A DNA stretch of 64,000 nt from Bryobacteraceae bacterium (GTDB lineage Bacteria > Acidobacteriota > Terriglobia > Bryobacterales > Bryobacteraceae): assembly GCA_019748195.1 (NCBI GenBank), contig JAIEPW010000014.1, positions 1 to 64,000 on the forward strand, written 5' to 3'. Below the pieces are notes generated by a model that made no database searches, was not told the DNA's origin, and was given only the letters and a program-made list of their open reading frames with translations. Position numbers and translations under genes: made by a program. Within the stretch, counting starts at the first letter, position 1. Each line of letters opens with the position of its first letter. This document shows positions 1 through 7,708 of the stretch, in pieces.

Positions 1-41
1 CTGAGTTCTTCGTGGCGCAAGGCGGGGGCGGGGTGAGTTGA
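1..41 (+). CDS. 3' end of an upstream gene, possibly VirB2-like pilin (partial)
   Basis: Only the tail of a reading frame is present. Frame 3 reads EFFVAQGGGGVS and stops at 39-41, inside the ribosome binding site of the VirB3-like gene; frame 1 also stops, at 34-36. A VirB2/TrbC pilin gene usually lies directly before virB3, so frame 3 could be a pilin C-terminus. Twelve residues are too few to prove this. Confidence 0.25.
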   Translation, partial: EFFVAQGGGGVS

Positions 42-50
42 AGGAGGCTT

Positions 51-377
51 ATGGCACTTGAAGTGACACCGGTCCACCGGAATCTGCACCAGCGGGTTAC
101 GTTCTTCTACCTGGAGTTCGAGGACCTGTTCATCGTGATCGCCTTGGCTGCCGTAATGAGCCTTGTCGGCCGCTTTCTTGACCGCGAACTGTATGGCGTG
201 CCGTTCAACGTAGTCCTGCAGTGGGGCGTGCCGGTCATCGCGGTTCCAATACTGATGCTGTTCAAGTACGGCAAACCGCGTGGCTACATCCGCGACCTCT
301 TGATCTGGCACACAAAACCACATATCTACTGCGGTCTCGAAGCGGACCGCGAGTTTACAACGGAGTTCCTCAAATGA
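51..377 (+). CDS. VirB3/TrbD-like conjugal transfer protein
   Basis: A 108-aa inner-membrane protein with a short polar N-terminus, two hydrophobic segments at about residues 26-42 and 55-72, and a polar tail. Size and layout fit VirB3/TrbD, which works with the VirB4 ATPase in the type IV secretion channel. The start is set by a strong AAGGAGG at 41-47. Its TGA overlaps the ATG of the VirB4-like gene (ATGA at 374-377), so the two are probably translationally coupled. Similarity is by layout and position more than by diagnostic residues. Confidence 0.7.
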   Translation: MALEVTPVHRNLHQRVTFFYLEFEDLFIVIALAAVMSLVGRFLDRELYGVPFNVVLQWGVPVIAVPILMLFKYGKPRGYIRDLLIWHTKPHIYCGLEADREFTTEFLK

Positions 378-3052
378 TGTCTCCCCTCACGATGGCCAAG
401 CGGAATCAAGAGTTGCGCAAGCCGGCGTTGGCCGAGCTTCTGCCGGTCCGCGAGTACCTGGACGGCGTGATGGTCCAGGCCGACGGCAGCTTGGTGGCCG
501 GCTATGAACTGGCCGGGCTCAACAGCTTTTATCACGACGACGACATGCGGAACCGCTCGAAACACGCTCTGGAGGCGTTGGTCCGGTCATTGCCGGAACG
601 CTCCATGCGGTTGCAGATGCGATTCGAGATCACTGAGGGGATCGGCGATGTGCGACCCGCCTATCCGCGGATGAACCGCAACGACAATCCAGTACTGCAG
701 GAGATTGACCGGATGCGGATGGGGCGATGGGACGCCAACGAAGCACGCGACTACTACCTTCGGCATTTGCTGCATGCTTACTTCATCTGGAACCCGCGAA
801 CCCACCATGAGCTTGCGGAGCGGCTCCAGGGCAAGAAGCGGAACTACTTCAGTCTTTCGGTTGAGAAGTCCGTCGAGCGTGAAGTTCGTGAACACGAGGA
901 TCTGCTCAGCGAGTTTTCGAGCCTCCTGGCCGGGGTGGAGCAAACGCTGGTGGCGACAGGGATGGGCGTTCGGCGGATGTCCGATGAGGAGATGTTCCAC
1001 GAGGCGAAGCGAGCGTTGAACCCGGTGTTCAACGACCGCAGTCCTCTTCGCCGGCCGGAGCACTCCTTGCAATACCGGAGCGCCCGCAGCCAGATCACCA
1101 ACACCAGTATTGAGGATGAGCAGGAGAACTACCTACAGGTCGGCGGCCTGCTCTACACCTTCGTGAGCATGAAGGATCTGCCGGACGGGACCTTCCCGGG
1201 CATGTTGCGGGAGCTCCTGGTTCTCGATTTCCCGATCATCGTGGATGCCGAGGTCACGATCCCCGACCAGACCAAGGTTCTGGAGCACTTCAAGGGCCGC
1301 CTGCGCCGGATGCAGGCCGCTCAGCGTGACTCGAACGGCGCCTTCAGGATCAACGTCGAGGCGCAAGTCGCCCAGAACCAGCTTCAGGATGTGCTGCAGG
1401 CGGTGATCTCGTCCTCGCTCAAGGTTTGCAGCTACTCGATGGTGATCGCGGTCCGGACTTCCAAGCCAATTGTCAGCCGGGCGGATCTGGAAGAGGCGCA
1501 GCGCACACTCAATGATCGACGGCAACGGGTTGTACATGCCGTCACGCGAATGAATGGGGCGCGTGCGATTCCTGAGTCTTTGGCCCAACGCCGGCTGTTG
1601 ATCGGGAGCCTTCCGGGAATGGGTCAGGACAACAAGCGCGACCTGAGTTGCCTGACCCTGCACGCCGCCGATCTGCTCCCGATTGAGACGCCATGGGCGG
1701 GCACGCCGCAGTCGCCATTGATGCTGCTGGAGACACCCTACCGCCAACTGATTCCGTTTTCGCCCTATGACCCGTCGATCGGTGACGCCAACATGCTGTT
1801 CATGGCCAAATCCGGCGGTGGCAAGACCTTCATGGCGCAGATGTTTCTGTTGATGATGGCGCGGGCGAACCCGCTCATCTCCATCGTCGAGCGCGGCGAT
1901 TCCTACCGTCCGCTGGTTGAGTTGATGGGCGGGCGCGTCATCGAAGTGGATCTGGAGGGCAGCGAGACCCTGAATCCCTGGGATCTACCGCCGGGCGCGA
2001 TCCAGCCGACCAAAGACAAGATCGCGTTCCTAAAGAACCTGACCCGGCACATGATCGGGGACTTGGGCCAGACCGACACCTCGCTTCTGGACAACATCTT
2101 GTCAGAGGCGATCGCCAAGGTGTACAAGCGCGCGGCAGTTCGGGCTGACAACAAGACGCCGACCTATACGGACCTCCGCAACGAACTCTCCACGTGGACC
2201 GACGAAGAGCGCATCGAGCACATCCGCGCGCTGGCGCAACTGGCCGCAGTGGCCCTTCGGCAGTGGACCGGCGAGAAGGGTGTCTACTCAAAGCTCTTTG
2301 ACCGGCACACGACGATTCGGACGGATGCAAACTGGCTGTTCTTCAACATCGAGGGCTTGAGTTCCGATCCGCGCCTGGAGACGGCGATGAGTATGCTGAT
2401 CGCGCAAGCCATGTCAGAGCGGGCATCGGGCAAGTCGGGTCAGCCGTCGATCACCGTGCTGGACGAGTGCTGGGCGTTGCTCGAATCGCCAGTCCTGGCG
2501 GATTGCGTAGTTCAACTGTTCCGTACGGCTCGCAAACGCGGCGCGTCGGTTTGGGGGATTTCGCAGACCCTTGAGGATTTCGTTGGCACAAAGCAACGCC
2601 CCAAGGAACACGGCGCGGGCATTCTGCGGAACACGTCGGTGAAGGTGATCGGGCAGCAGCCCGGCGATGTCAGTCCGCTGATTGAACACCTGTCGTTGAA
2701 CGAGGTCGCGCTGGCTGAAATTAAGCGGTTCTCGTCGCCGCGCAAGGGCAAGAGTGCAGAGGTGTTGCTGGTTCTCGGGGAAAAGTCAGAGACCACGCAG
2801 ACCATCCGCCTGGTGCCGACCTCCGTGGACTATTGGGTGGCCACGACCTATCCGCGAGAGCGGGCATACCGGACGTATTTCTTCAGGTTGGAGCGGAATC
2901 GAAAGCGCCCGCTGATCGACGTTTACCAGGAGTTGGCGGAGCGTTTTCCTCAAGGTCTTGCGGACATCGAGGCACTACCCGAGGAGTCAGCGGGATCGGT
3001 TCAGCAGGCCGTGGCGGAACGGCGGGAAAGGTTTGCCGCAATCGGAGTGTGA
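374..3052 (+). CDS. VirB4/TrbE-like type IV secretion ATPase
   Basis: An 892-aa AAA+ ATPase that would power pilus assembly and substrate transfer at the inner membrane. The Walker A motif AKSGGGKTF lies near residue 480 and the Walker B motif ITVLDECWALL near residue 695. A long N-terminal half of VirB4/CagE type precedes the motor domain. The ATG at 374 overlaps the stop of the VirB3-like gene; the longer in-frame extension from 221 reads through that gene in another frame and is unlikely to be used. VirB4 is the hallmark of conjugative type IV systems, so this gene anchors the call of a conjugative element. Confidence 0.93.
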   Translation: MMSPLTMAKRNQELRKPALAELLPVREYLDGVMVQADGSLVAGYELAGLNSFYHDDDMRNRSKHALEALVRSLPERSMRLQMRFEITEGIGDVRPAYPRMNRNDNPVLQEIDRMRMGRWDANEARDYYLRHLLHAYFIWNPRTHHELAERLQGKKRNYFSLSVEKSVEREVREHEDLLSEFSSLLAGVEQTLVATGMGVRRMSDEEMFHEAKRALNPVFNDRSPLRRPEHSLQYRSARSQITNTSIEDEQENYLQVGGLLYTFVSMKDLPDGTFPGMLRELLVLDFPIIVDAEVTIPDQTKVLEHFKGRLRRMQAAQRDSNGAFRINVEAQVAQNQLQDVLQAVISSSLKVCSYSMVIAVRTSKPIVSRADLEEAQRTLNDRRQRVVHAVTRMNGARAIPESLAQRRLLIGSLPGMGQDNKRDLSCLTLHAADLLPIETPWAGTPQSPLMLLETPYRQLIPFSPYDPSIGDANMLFMAKSGGGKTFMAQMFLLMMARANPLISIVERGDSYRPLVELMGGRVIEVDLEGSETLNPWDLPPGAIQPTKDKIAFLKNLTRHMIGDLGQTDTSLLDNILSEAIAKVYKRAAVRADNKTPTYTDLRNELSTWTDEERIEHIRALAQLAAVALRQWTGEKGVYSKLFDRHTTIRTDANWLFFNIEGLSSDPRLETAMSMLIAQAMSERASGKSGQPSITVLDECWALLESPVLADCVVQLFRTARKRGASVWGISQTLEDFVGTKQRPKEHGAGILRNTSVKVIGQQPGDVSPLIEHLSLNEVALAEIKRFSSPRKGKSAEVLLVLGEKSETTQTIRLVPTSVDYWVATTYPRERAYRTYFFRLERNRKRPLIDVYQELAERFPQGLADIEALPEESAGSVQQAVAERRERFAAIGV

Positions 3053-3055
3053 CCC

Positions 3056-3181
3056 ATGGCTCGAATCCAATTGCTTCTCGCAAAGCTCCAGGCCATCGCC
3101 AGCCAGTTATCTGGGCTGATGACGCAGGGATCCACCTTGTGGCGCCAGTTGAGCGGACTAGCCAAGGAGAGACGGCAATGA
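3056..3181 (+). CDS. Small 41-aa protein between virB4 and trbJ-like genes
   Basis: A short ORF starts 3 nt after the VirB4 stop and ends with an ATGA overlap onto the next gene (3178-3181). It encodes MARIQLLLAKLQAIASQLSG... ending in a basic tail. The predicted product is an amphipathic helix with a regular Leu/Ile pattern. The tight packing on both sides suggests a real, translationally coupled microprotein or a coupling leader for the TrbJ-like gene. No family is recognised, and a chance ORF of this length cannot be excluded. Confidence 0.45.
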   Translation: MARIQLLLAKLQAIASQLSGLMTQGSTLWRQLSGLAKERRQ

Positions 3182-4044
3182 GCACGGTCTTGATACTGGT
3201 TGCGGCAGTCATTGCGGGTACCGCGAAGCCAGACGCCACGAAGGTGGCGGCGATCGGCATGGCGGGTCTGCTGATATTCACTCTGATGCTTGCGCCGCAA
3301 CCGGCACACGCACAGTTCGGGCTCGGTGGGATCACGAACGCCTTCAATCTGGTCAATCAGGCGATGAGCGCCATGCAGAACTTCATCAACAACGTGATGA
3401 GGCCCCTGCTCGAAGGCATCCAGTCCGCAGCAAATGCGCTTCAGAGTTTCCTCGCCCAGCTTCGCCAGTTGTGGGAGGAGATCGTTTGGCCAATACGGGC
3501 GATCAACGAGGCAAAGGCGCTTGCGCAGCAGTTGATTGGGTTGTTTCGGAATCCACTCGCGGCTCTGTACGGCATCAGCGTGAACTCGGCACAACTCCCG
3601 AATCCGGCCTCGCTTGAAGCCATCATGCGGAACAAGAATCCGGGTGACCACGCCGCTCTGGTCACGGCGTTCGGTCGAGTGTTCGGGCCGCTCCCGGCGG
3701 TGAGCGAGGTACATCCAGAAGAGCGCAATCTCATTGACGTGGACGACGCAATGGCCGTCGACCAATTGATGACCCTGAAGATGGGCGATGCAGGTGCGGA
3801 TCGCGTGCTGCAGGCTGCTGAGGCAGTCGAGGACGAAGCCAGGCGCTTCGCTCCGGGGACAGCCGCGATGGCGTCCGCGGCTGCCTATATCGCGGCAGTG
3901 CAGAGCCAGGCTCATATGCAGAAGATGATCGCGGGCCAGTTGCGGCAAGAGGCCGCGCGGCTTGCGCACGAAACCATGGGCCTTAAGCGCGGAGCGTCAT
4001 TCACGCGCGAAAGCCGTGACAAAGCCAGGGACCTGAACAAATAG
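3178..4044 (+). CDS. TrbJ/VirB5-like secreted conjugation protein, copy 1
   Basis: A 288-aa protein with two hydrophobic N-terminal segments; the second ends in APQPAHA-Q, a good signal-peptidase site near residue 43. The mature part is helical with many Ala, Gln and Asn, as in TrbJ/VirB5-type periplasmic proteins that help form the pilus tip. It is paralogous to the next gene: both share NVMRPLLEGI/NVIRPILEGI, a LPNP segment, an E-V/A-HP block, an APGTA block and a closing RDLNK/TDLNR. The start at 3178 overlaps the upstream small ORF and has GGAGAG just before it. Confidence 0.72.
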   Translation: MSTVLILVAAVIAGTAKPDATKVAAIGMAGLLIFTLMLAPQPAHAQFGLGGITNAFNLVNQAMSAMQNFINNVMRPLLEGIQSAANALQSFLAQLRQLWEEIVWPIRAINEAKALAQQLIGLFRNPLAALYGISVNSAQLPNPASLEAIMRNKNPGDHAALVTAFGRVFGPLPAVSEVHPEERNLIDVDDAMAVDQLMTLKMGDAGADRVLQAAEAVEDEARRFAPGTAAMASAAAYIAAVQSQAHMQKMIAGQLRQEAARLAHETMGLKRGASFTRESRDKARDLNK

Positions 4045-4053
4045 GAGGCTGTG

Positions 4054-4899
4054 ATGACACTGCAGGCATTCCGGAACTTCTTCGTAGGGCATCGGCTGCA
4101 GGCGGTCGTTCTGTTGTTGATCATCTCCCTCCTCATTCCGCAGCCGGCCGAAGGGCAATTCCAGTTGATCTTCAGCCTGATTGGTCTTGTCAGCAGCGGA
4201 CTGAGCACGATCAACAACGTGATGACTTCGATCAACAACACCCTGAACAACGTGATCCGGCCGATCCTGGAGGGCATCAACCGCGCGATCTCTGCCGCAC
4301 AGCAGATCATGGGGGCGATCTTCGACTTCCAGAGAAATGTCGTCTACCCACAACTGGCCATCGACCAGGCTCGCGCCCTGATTGGCCAGGTGATGGGCAT
4401 CTACAACCAGATCCGCGGCATCTGGGCCACCATCGTTCGCAGCGCGACGCTGCCGAATCCCAGAAATCTTGAGGACATCATCCTGTCCAAGGATGCTTCT
4501 CGGATCGGCCAAGTGGGAGGTGGCTTCTCTGCCGTCTACACTCCGTTGCCGCCGGCCACCGAGGCGCATCCGTTTCAACGCGACCTTATCGACTCGCGGG
4601 ATGCGGCGTCACAAGCAGCTATGAAGCGATCCATCGCGATCGACGCGATCGCCGACCGGGAATTGCAGGCGGCGGAGCAGATGATGACCGCGTTGCAAGG
4701 CACTGCTCCGGGAACGGCGGAAATGATCGGCGCTCAGGCGGGCGCATGGCTGGTCCGGTCCCACGCCTATACGCAACAGGCAATGGCCGAGTTGATGCGG
4801 GTGCGGTCCATCGAACTGGCAGCCCAGAGTGCGCTCGTCAAGGAGAACGCCCGGTACATGCGGGAAACCCGAAACAAGGTGACGGACCTGAATCGCTAG
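4054..4899 (+). CDS. TrbJ/VirB5-like secreted conjugation protein, copy 2
   Basis: A 281-aa paralogue of the preceding gene. An N-terminal hydrophobic segment (VVLLLIISLLIPQPAEG) acts as signal sequence, followed by a helical domain rich in Asn/Ile/Gln. AGGAGG at 4043-4048 overlaps the stop of copy 1 and sits 5 nt from the ATG at 4054, which makes that start better than the in-frame GTG at 4051. Tandem copies suggest two distinct pilus-tip or adhesin subunits, or a heteromeric complex. Confidence 0.72.
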   Translation: MTLQAFRNFFVGHRLQAVVLLLIISLLIPQPAEGQFQLIFSLIGLVSSGLSTINNVMTSINNTLNNVIRPILEGINRAISAAQQIMGAIFDFQRNVVYPQLAIDQARALIGQVMGIYNQIRGIWATIVRSATLPNPRNLEDIILSKDASRIGQVGGGFSAVYTPLPPATEAHPFQRDLIDSRDAASQAAMKRSIAIDAIADRELQAAEQMMTALQGTAPGTAEMIGAQAGAWLVRSHAYTQQAMAELMRVRSIELAAQSALVKENARYMRETRNKVTDLNR

Positions 4900-4908
4900 G
4901 AGGCGCAA

Positions 4909-6126
4909 GTGTTCCTATTCGAGCAAATGTTCAATCAGGCGGTTGCGGGCATCGCGCCAATGATGAGCGTGGTGATGCTCGTCGCGTATGGAATCCTTCT
5001 GGCGTCGCTGCTCTTCTCGGTGTATGAGGCCTGGGCGCGCGGTGGCGACGTTCGCGCGCTCGGGATCGCCGGAGTGAAGTACCTGGCGGTTGGACTGCTG
5101 TTCATCAACGACGGCGTTGTCTATCGATCCGTCTTCCAGTCGGTTGTTGGCGCCTTCAATCAGATGGCCCAAGCGATGGCTGGCCCAGGCGATGTGTTCC
5201 GGACGTGGTTCAACGAACTGAGGAATGCCGCTTCCTGGGATACGTGGCTGAATGTAGTGACTGGAACGTTGTCGGGCGCCATCAGCGCGCTGCTGCTGAT
5301 GGTGGCAATGGTTGTGTACCCAGTCGCCTACGGGATCTTCACGATCCTGTATTGCCTCTTCGGAACCATTCTCTATGCGACCGGGCCATTGGTGTTGGCC
5401 GTGATGCCGAGCTTCGGCCTTGGCTCTCTCGCTAAGCGCTACGCGACGAACGTTGTGATCTTTGCCTCTTGGGGGCTCCTCTATGGAGTGTTCTGCCGGC
5501 TGACCCTGGCAATCAATCTGAACAGCATGGCAGCCATTACCGCCGCCGGCAACCTGATGGGCATGATGGTCGCGGCGAGCGCCGAAGTGCTGCTGGCTGT
5601 CGTCAGCATTCTCTTCTCGGTTTGCATCCTGCTCATCCCGTTCCTTGCCAAGCGAATCGTCGAAGGTGATGTCGGGAGCAGCATGCTTACAGTGCTTGGC
5701 ACCACGACTGCAATGGCTCAGGCCATGATGAGCATGGCTGCTGGACCGGGAGATGGATGGAGCCGCATGGGAGCGGGCGGCGGAGGTGGGGGCGGAGAGA
5801 AGGGTGCAGCGAACCCAGTGGGAGGACCGGCGCCGAGCGGACCCGGTTCCGGTGGAAGTTCAGGCTCCGTAGGTTCAGCGGGTGGTTCCGGTGCTCCGAG
5901 CGGCCCGGGCGGGCGAGCTATGGGTGCATACCGGCCACCCAATGTGCCGCATGCAGTGGGTTGGCTGGCGGGGGCTGCGGCAGCGTTGGCGGTCCAAGGC
6001 GGCGTCAGGGCGGCGCAGGCCGGCAAGGAGTTGGTGAAGAAAGCGGGCGGGTCCCCGTCGCCCTCAACGCCACCACGGAGCACTCCCCCGCCATCGAACG
6101 GCAATCCGGTTGACGAATGGGTCTGA
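4909..6126 (+). CDS. VirB6/TrbL-like polytopic membrane protein
   Basis: A 405-aa inner-membrane protein with about six hydrophobic segments in the first 270 residues, then a tail rich in Gly, Ser and Pro with long Gly runs (residues about 280-345). This architecture is typical of VirB6/TrbL, the translocation-channel subunit of type IV systems. The start is GTG at 4909 with AGGAGG at 4898-4903 overlapping the end of copy 2. Position between the TrbJ-like and VirB8-like genes supports the call. Confidence 0.8.
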   Translation: MFLFEQMFNQAVAGIAPMMSVVMLVAYGILLASLLFSVYEAWARGGDVRALGIAGVKYLAVGLLFINDGVVYRSVFQSVVGAFNQMAQAMAGPGDVFRTWFNELRNAASWDTWLNVVTGTLSGAISALLLMVAMVVYPVAYGIFTILYCLFGTILYATGPLVLAVMPSFGLGSLAKRYATNVVIFASWGLLYGVFCRLTLAINLNSMAAITAAGNLMGMMVAASAEVLLAVVSILFSVCILLIPFLAKRIVEGDVGSSMLTVLGTTTAMAQAMMSMAAGPGDGWSRMGAGGGGGGGEKGAANPVGGPAPSGPGSGGSSGSVGSAGGSGAPSGPGGRAMGAYRPPNVPHAVGWLAGAAAALAVQGGVRAAQAGKELVKKAGGSPSPSTPPRSTPPPSNGNPVDEWV

Positions 6127-6140
6127 GGAAAGGAGGCGTG

Positions 6141-6926
6141 ATGTTCAATCTGAAACGAAAGACATCGAAAGAGCAGTTGCCCGAGAAGGCGCAGCTCTCG
6201 AAGTACTACGAAATGGACGGCGCACTCCGCGCCTACGCCAATCGCATGGCGGTGCTCGGCATGTTGAGCGGCGTCGTCGCGCTCGGAGCGCTCGGGCTAT
6301 TTGCCTATGTTCGGCTCCAGCCGCCGGTTGTCGTCCGGGTTGATGGCGCCGGCGAGGCAACGCTGGTTGGGGGCGATACAGCGGCTGTAGGCCGGGGCTT
6401 TCTCACACCCATCAAAGCGTCGGCCGCCTCGCCGGAGATCGCCGGTCCGGCACCCGCCGACGTTGAAGGCCGCGCAGTCGTCCGGAAGTTCCTTACGACG
6501 TACATGACCTACACGCCGGCCAACATCGAGCGACAGTATGCCGATGCGCTGAACATGATGACGCTCAACTTCCGGACGTTCACAATGAACAAGTTCCGCG
6601 AAGACGACACGCTTGGCAAGGTCAAGGCGGATTCGATCACGTCCACGATCAAAATCCGCTCGATCGAACCAGTTGCCGGAATGCCATGGGTCTATCAGGT
6701 CTTCGGCGCGAAAGAAGTACACCGCCTGAACTCCCAGCGCATCGAGAACACGGAGAAGATGGTGTGCCGCTACCAAGTGCGCCTGGTGTACTCGGGCCGG
6801 TCGCAGATTCATCCCACCGGGCTGCTGGTCGGCGAGTTTTGGGAGCAGCAGATGGTCGGCGAGAAGGACATCGATCTTGAGCAGAACAGCCTGCTGCTAG
6901 ATCGAGGAAACGAGAGTCGGCAATGA
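6141..6926 (+). CDS. VirB8/TrbF-like bitopic conjugation protein
   Basis: A 261-aa protein with a cytoplasmic N-terminus (Lys-rich, then LSKYYEMDGALRAYANR), one membrane helix at about residues 36-56 and a periplasmic domain with the VirB8/TrbF-like pattern of a conserved Arg-Tyr region followed by beta strands. VirB8 nucleates the inner-membrane complex. The start at 6141 follows AGGAGG at 6131-6136; the longer frame from 6117 lacks a matching site. The end overlaps the next small gene by ATGA. Confidence 0.75.
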   Translation: MFNLKRKTSKEQLPEKAQLSKYYEMDGALRAYANRMAVLGMLSGVVALGALGLFAYVRLQPPVVVRVDGAGEATLVGGDTAAVGRGFLTPIKASAASPEIAGPAPADVEGRAVVRKFLTTYMTYTPANIERQYADALNMMTLNFRTFTMNKFREDDTLGKVKADSITSTIKIRSIEPVAGMPWVYQVFGAKEVHRLNSQRIENTEKMVCRYQVRLVYSGRSQIHPTGLLVGEFWEQQMVGEKDIDLEQNSLLLDRGNESRQ

Positions 6927-7156
6927 CCGAAACAACTCCGAACTGGGCGCCGCTCGAAGCCAACCTCACGCCGGAACTGTGCGCCGAGTTCATGTGGATG
7001 TTCCGCAGAGACGGCGTCGAGTACTACAAACACATCCAGACACGCCGCTACTTGCAGCTCACGGCTGACGGCAATTGCGCGGCGCAACCATTCGAAGATC
7101 ACTGGAAGTTCGTCTCAGGACGGGCAGGAGGACAACAGCATGAGTTCAGTTGCTGA
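6923..7156 (+). CDS. Small conserved-looking hypothetical protein in the T4SS operon
   Basis: A 77-aa soluble protein rich in aromatic residues (FMWMFRRDGVEYYKHIQ). It starts in an ATGA overlap with the VirB8-like gene and overlaps the next start by 17 nt. No signal peptide, membrane helix or known motif is visible. The tight packing implies co-translation with the conjugation machinery. Function unknown. Confidence 0.6.
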   Translation: MTETTPNWAPLEANLTPELCAEFMWMFRRDGVEYYKHIQTRRYLQLTADGNCAAQPFEDHWKFVSGRAGGQQHEFSC

Positions 7157-7481
7157 AGCTACCGTGGCGGCCAAGCCGCCGGAACAGGCGAAGCGCGAAA
7201 CGCGGAGGCGCGGTACCGGCCGGAGGGCACGCAACCAGTCAACCGACGGCCAACGCTATTTCGTCGCCAAGGCGTCGAGTCGTCGAGGGCCGCTGACGCT
7301 CGACCGCGAAGTGGCGAGCGAGGCCGAAGCCCTGGTCGCCGCGTTCAAAGGCGACAGCCGCGTATTTGTCGTGATCGAGTACACGGTCGCCCAAAAGCTC
7401 CAAGGATCCAGCGTGACGCTCGTCAAGGAACTTGCGCCGCCGGATTCCAGTTCACGGGTTTCTACCACCAACGAAAGTTGA
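7140..7481 (+). CDS. Hypothetical basic protein in the T4SS operon
   Basis: A 113-aa protein with a strongly basic, low-complexity first half (KRETRRRGTGRRARNQ) and a compact second half with alternating beta-like segments. GGAGGA at 7127-7132 supports the ATG at 7140, inside the end of the previous gene. The basic region could bind nucleic acid. It is the last gene before a 227-bp gap and the polymerase-like gene. No family is recognised. Confidence 0.6.
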   Translation: MSSVAEATVAAKPPEQAKRETRRRGTGRRARNQSTDGQRYFVAKASSRRGPLTLDREVASEAEALVAAFKGDSRVFVVIEYTVAQKLQGSSVTLVKELAPPDSSSRVSTTNES

Positions 7482-7491
7482 GTAGAAGGCG

Positions 7492-7693
7492 CCCACGACT
7501 CGCGTGGGAATTCGCGTTCATCGCCTTGAAACAGCGCTGATCGCAAACCTGCCCGCAAAGCAGGCAAGACAACGGAATAGGGCGGTCTCCCATCACGAGG
7601 CCTGACCCGAGACTTCAGTGTTTCGGCAGCAGGCTAAGCGTGGGGACCTATGGGCTCTCCGTGCCGTCGGCTTGTTGCCAACCCCAACAGCCG
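7492..7693 (+). promoter_or_regulatory. Structured leader upstream of the polymerase-like gene
   Basis: This gap holds several helices on the + strand: CCCACG/CGTGGG (7492-7497 with 7503-7508), CCTGC/GCAGG (7548-7552 with 7560-7564), GTCTC/GAGAC (7585-7589 with 7609-7613), and CGGCTTGTTG/CAACAGCCG with one bulge (7668-7677 with 7685-7693). The last helix ends 5 nt before the AGGAG of the next gene, so it could control translation. No known riboswitch consensus is matched. The gap is unusual because the rest of the operon is overlapping or nearly so. Confidence 0.45.
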
Positions 7694-7708
7694 TCTTCAG
7701 GAGAAACC

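Noticed and set aside
3001-3969. A 322-aa minus-strand ORF.
   Set aside because: Antisense of the TrbJ-like gene, which has a signal peptide, a paralogue and operon context.
7492-7508. A rho-independent terminator (CCCACG/CGTGGG hairpin).
   Set aside because: The stem is short and no T run follows.
7482-7708. A cyclic-di-GMP (GEMM-I) riboswitch: the leader contains GCAAACC and GCAAAGC.
   Set aside because: The two blocks are only 5 nt apart with no P2 hairpin or tetraloop between them, so the fold cannot form.
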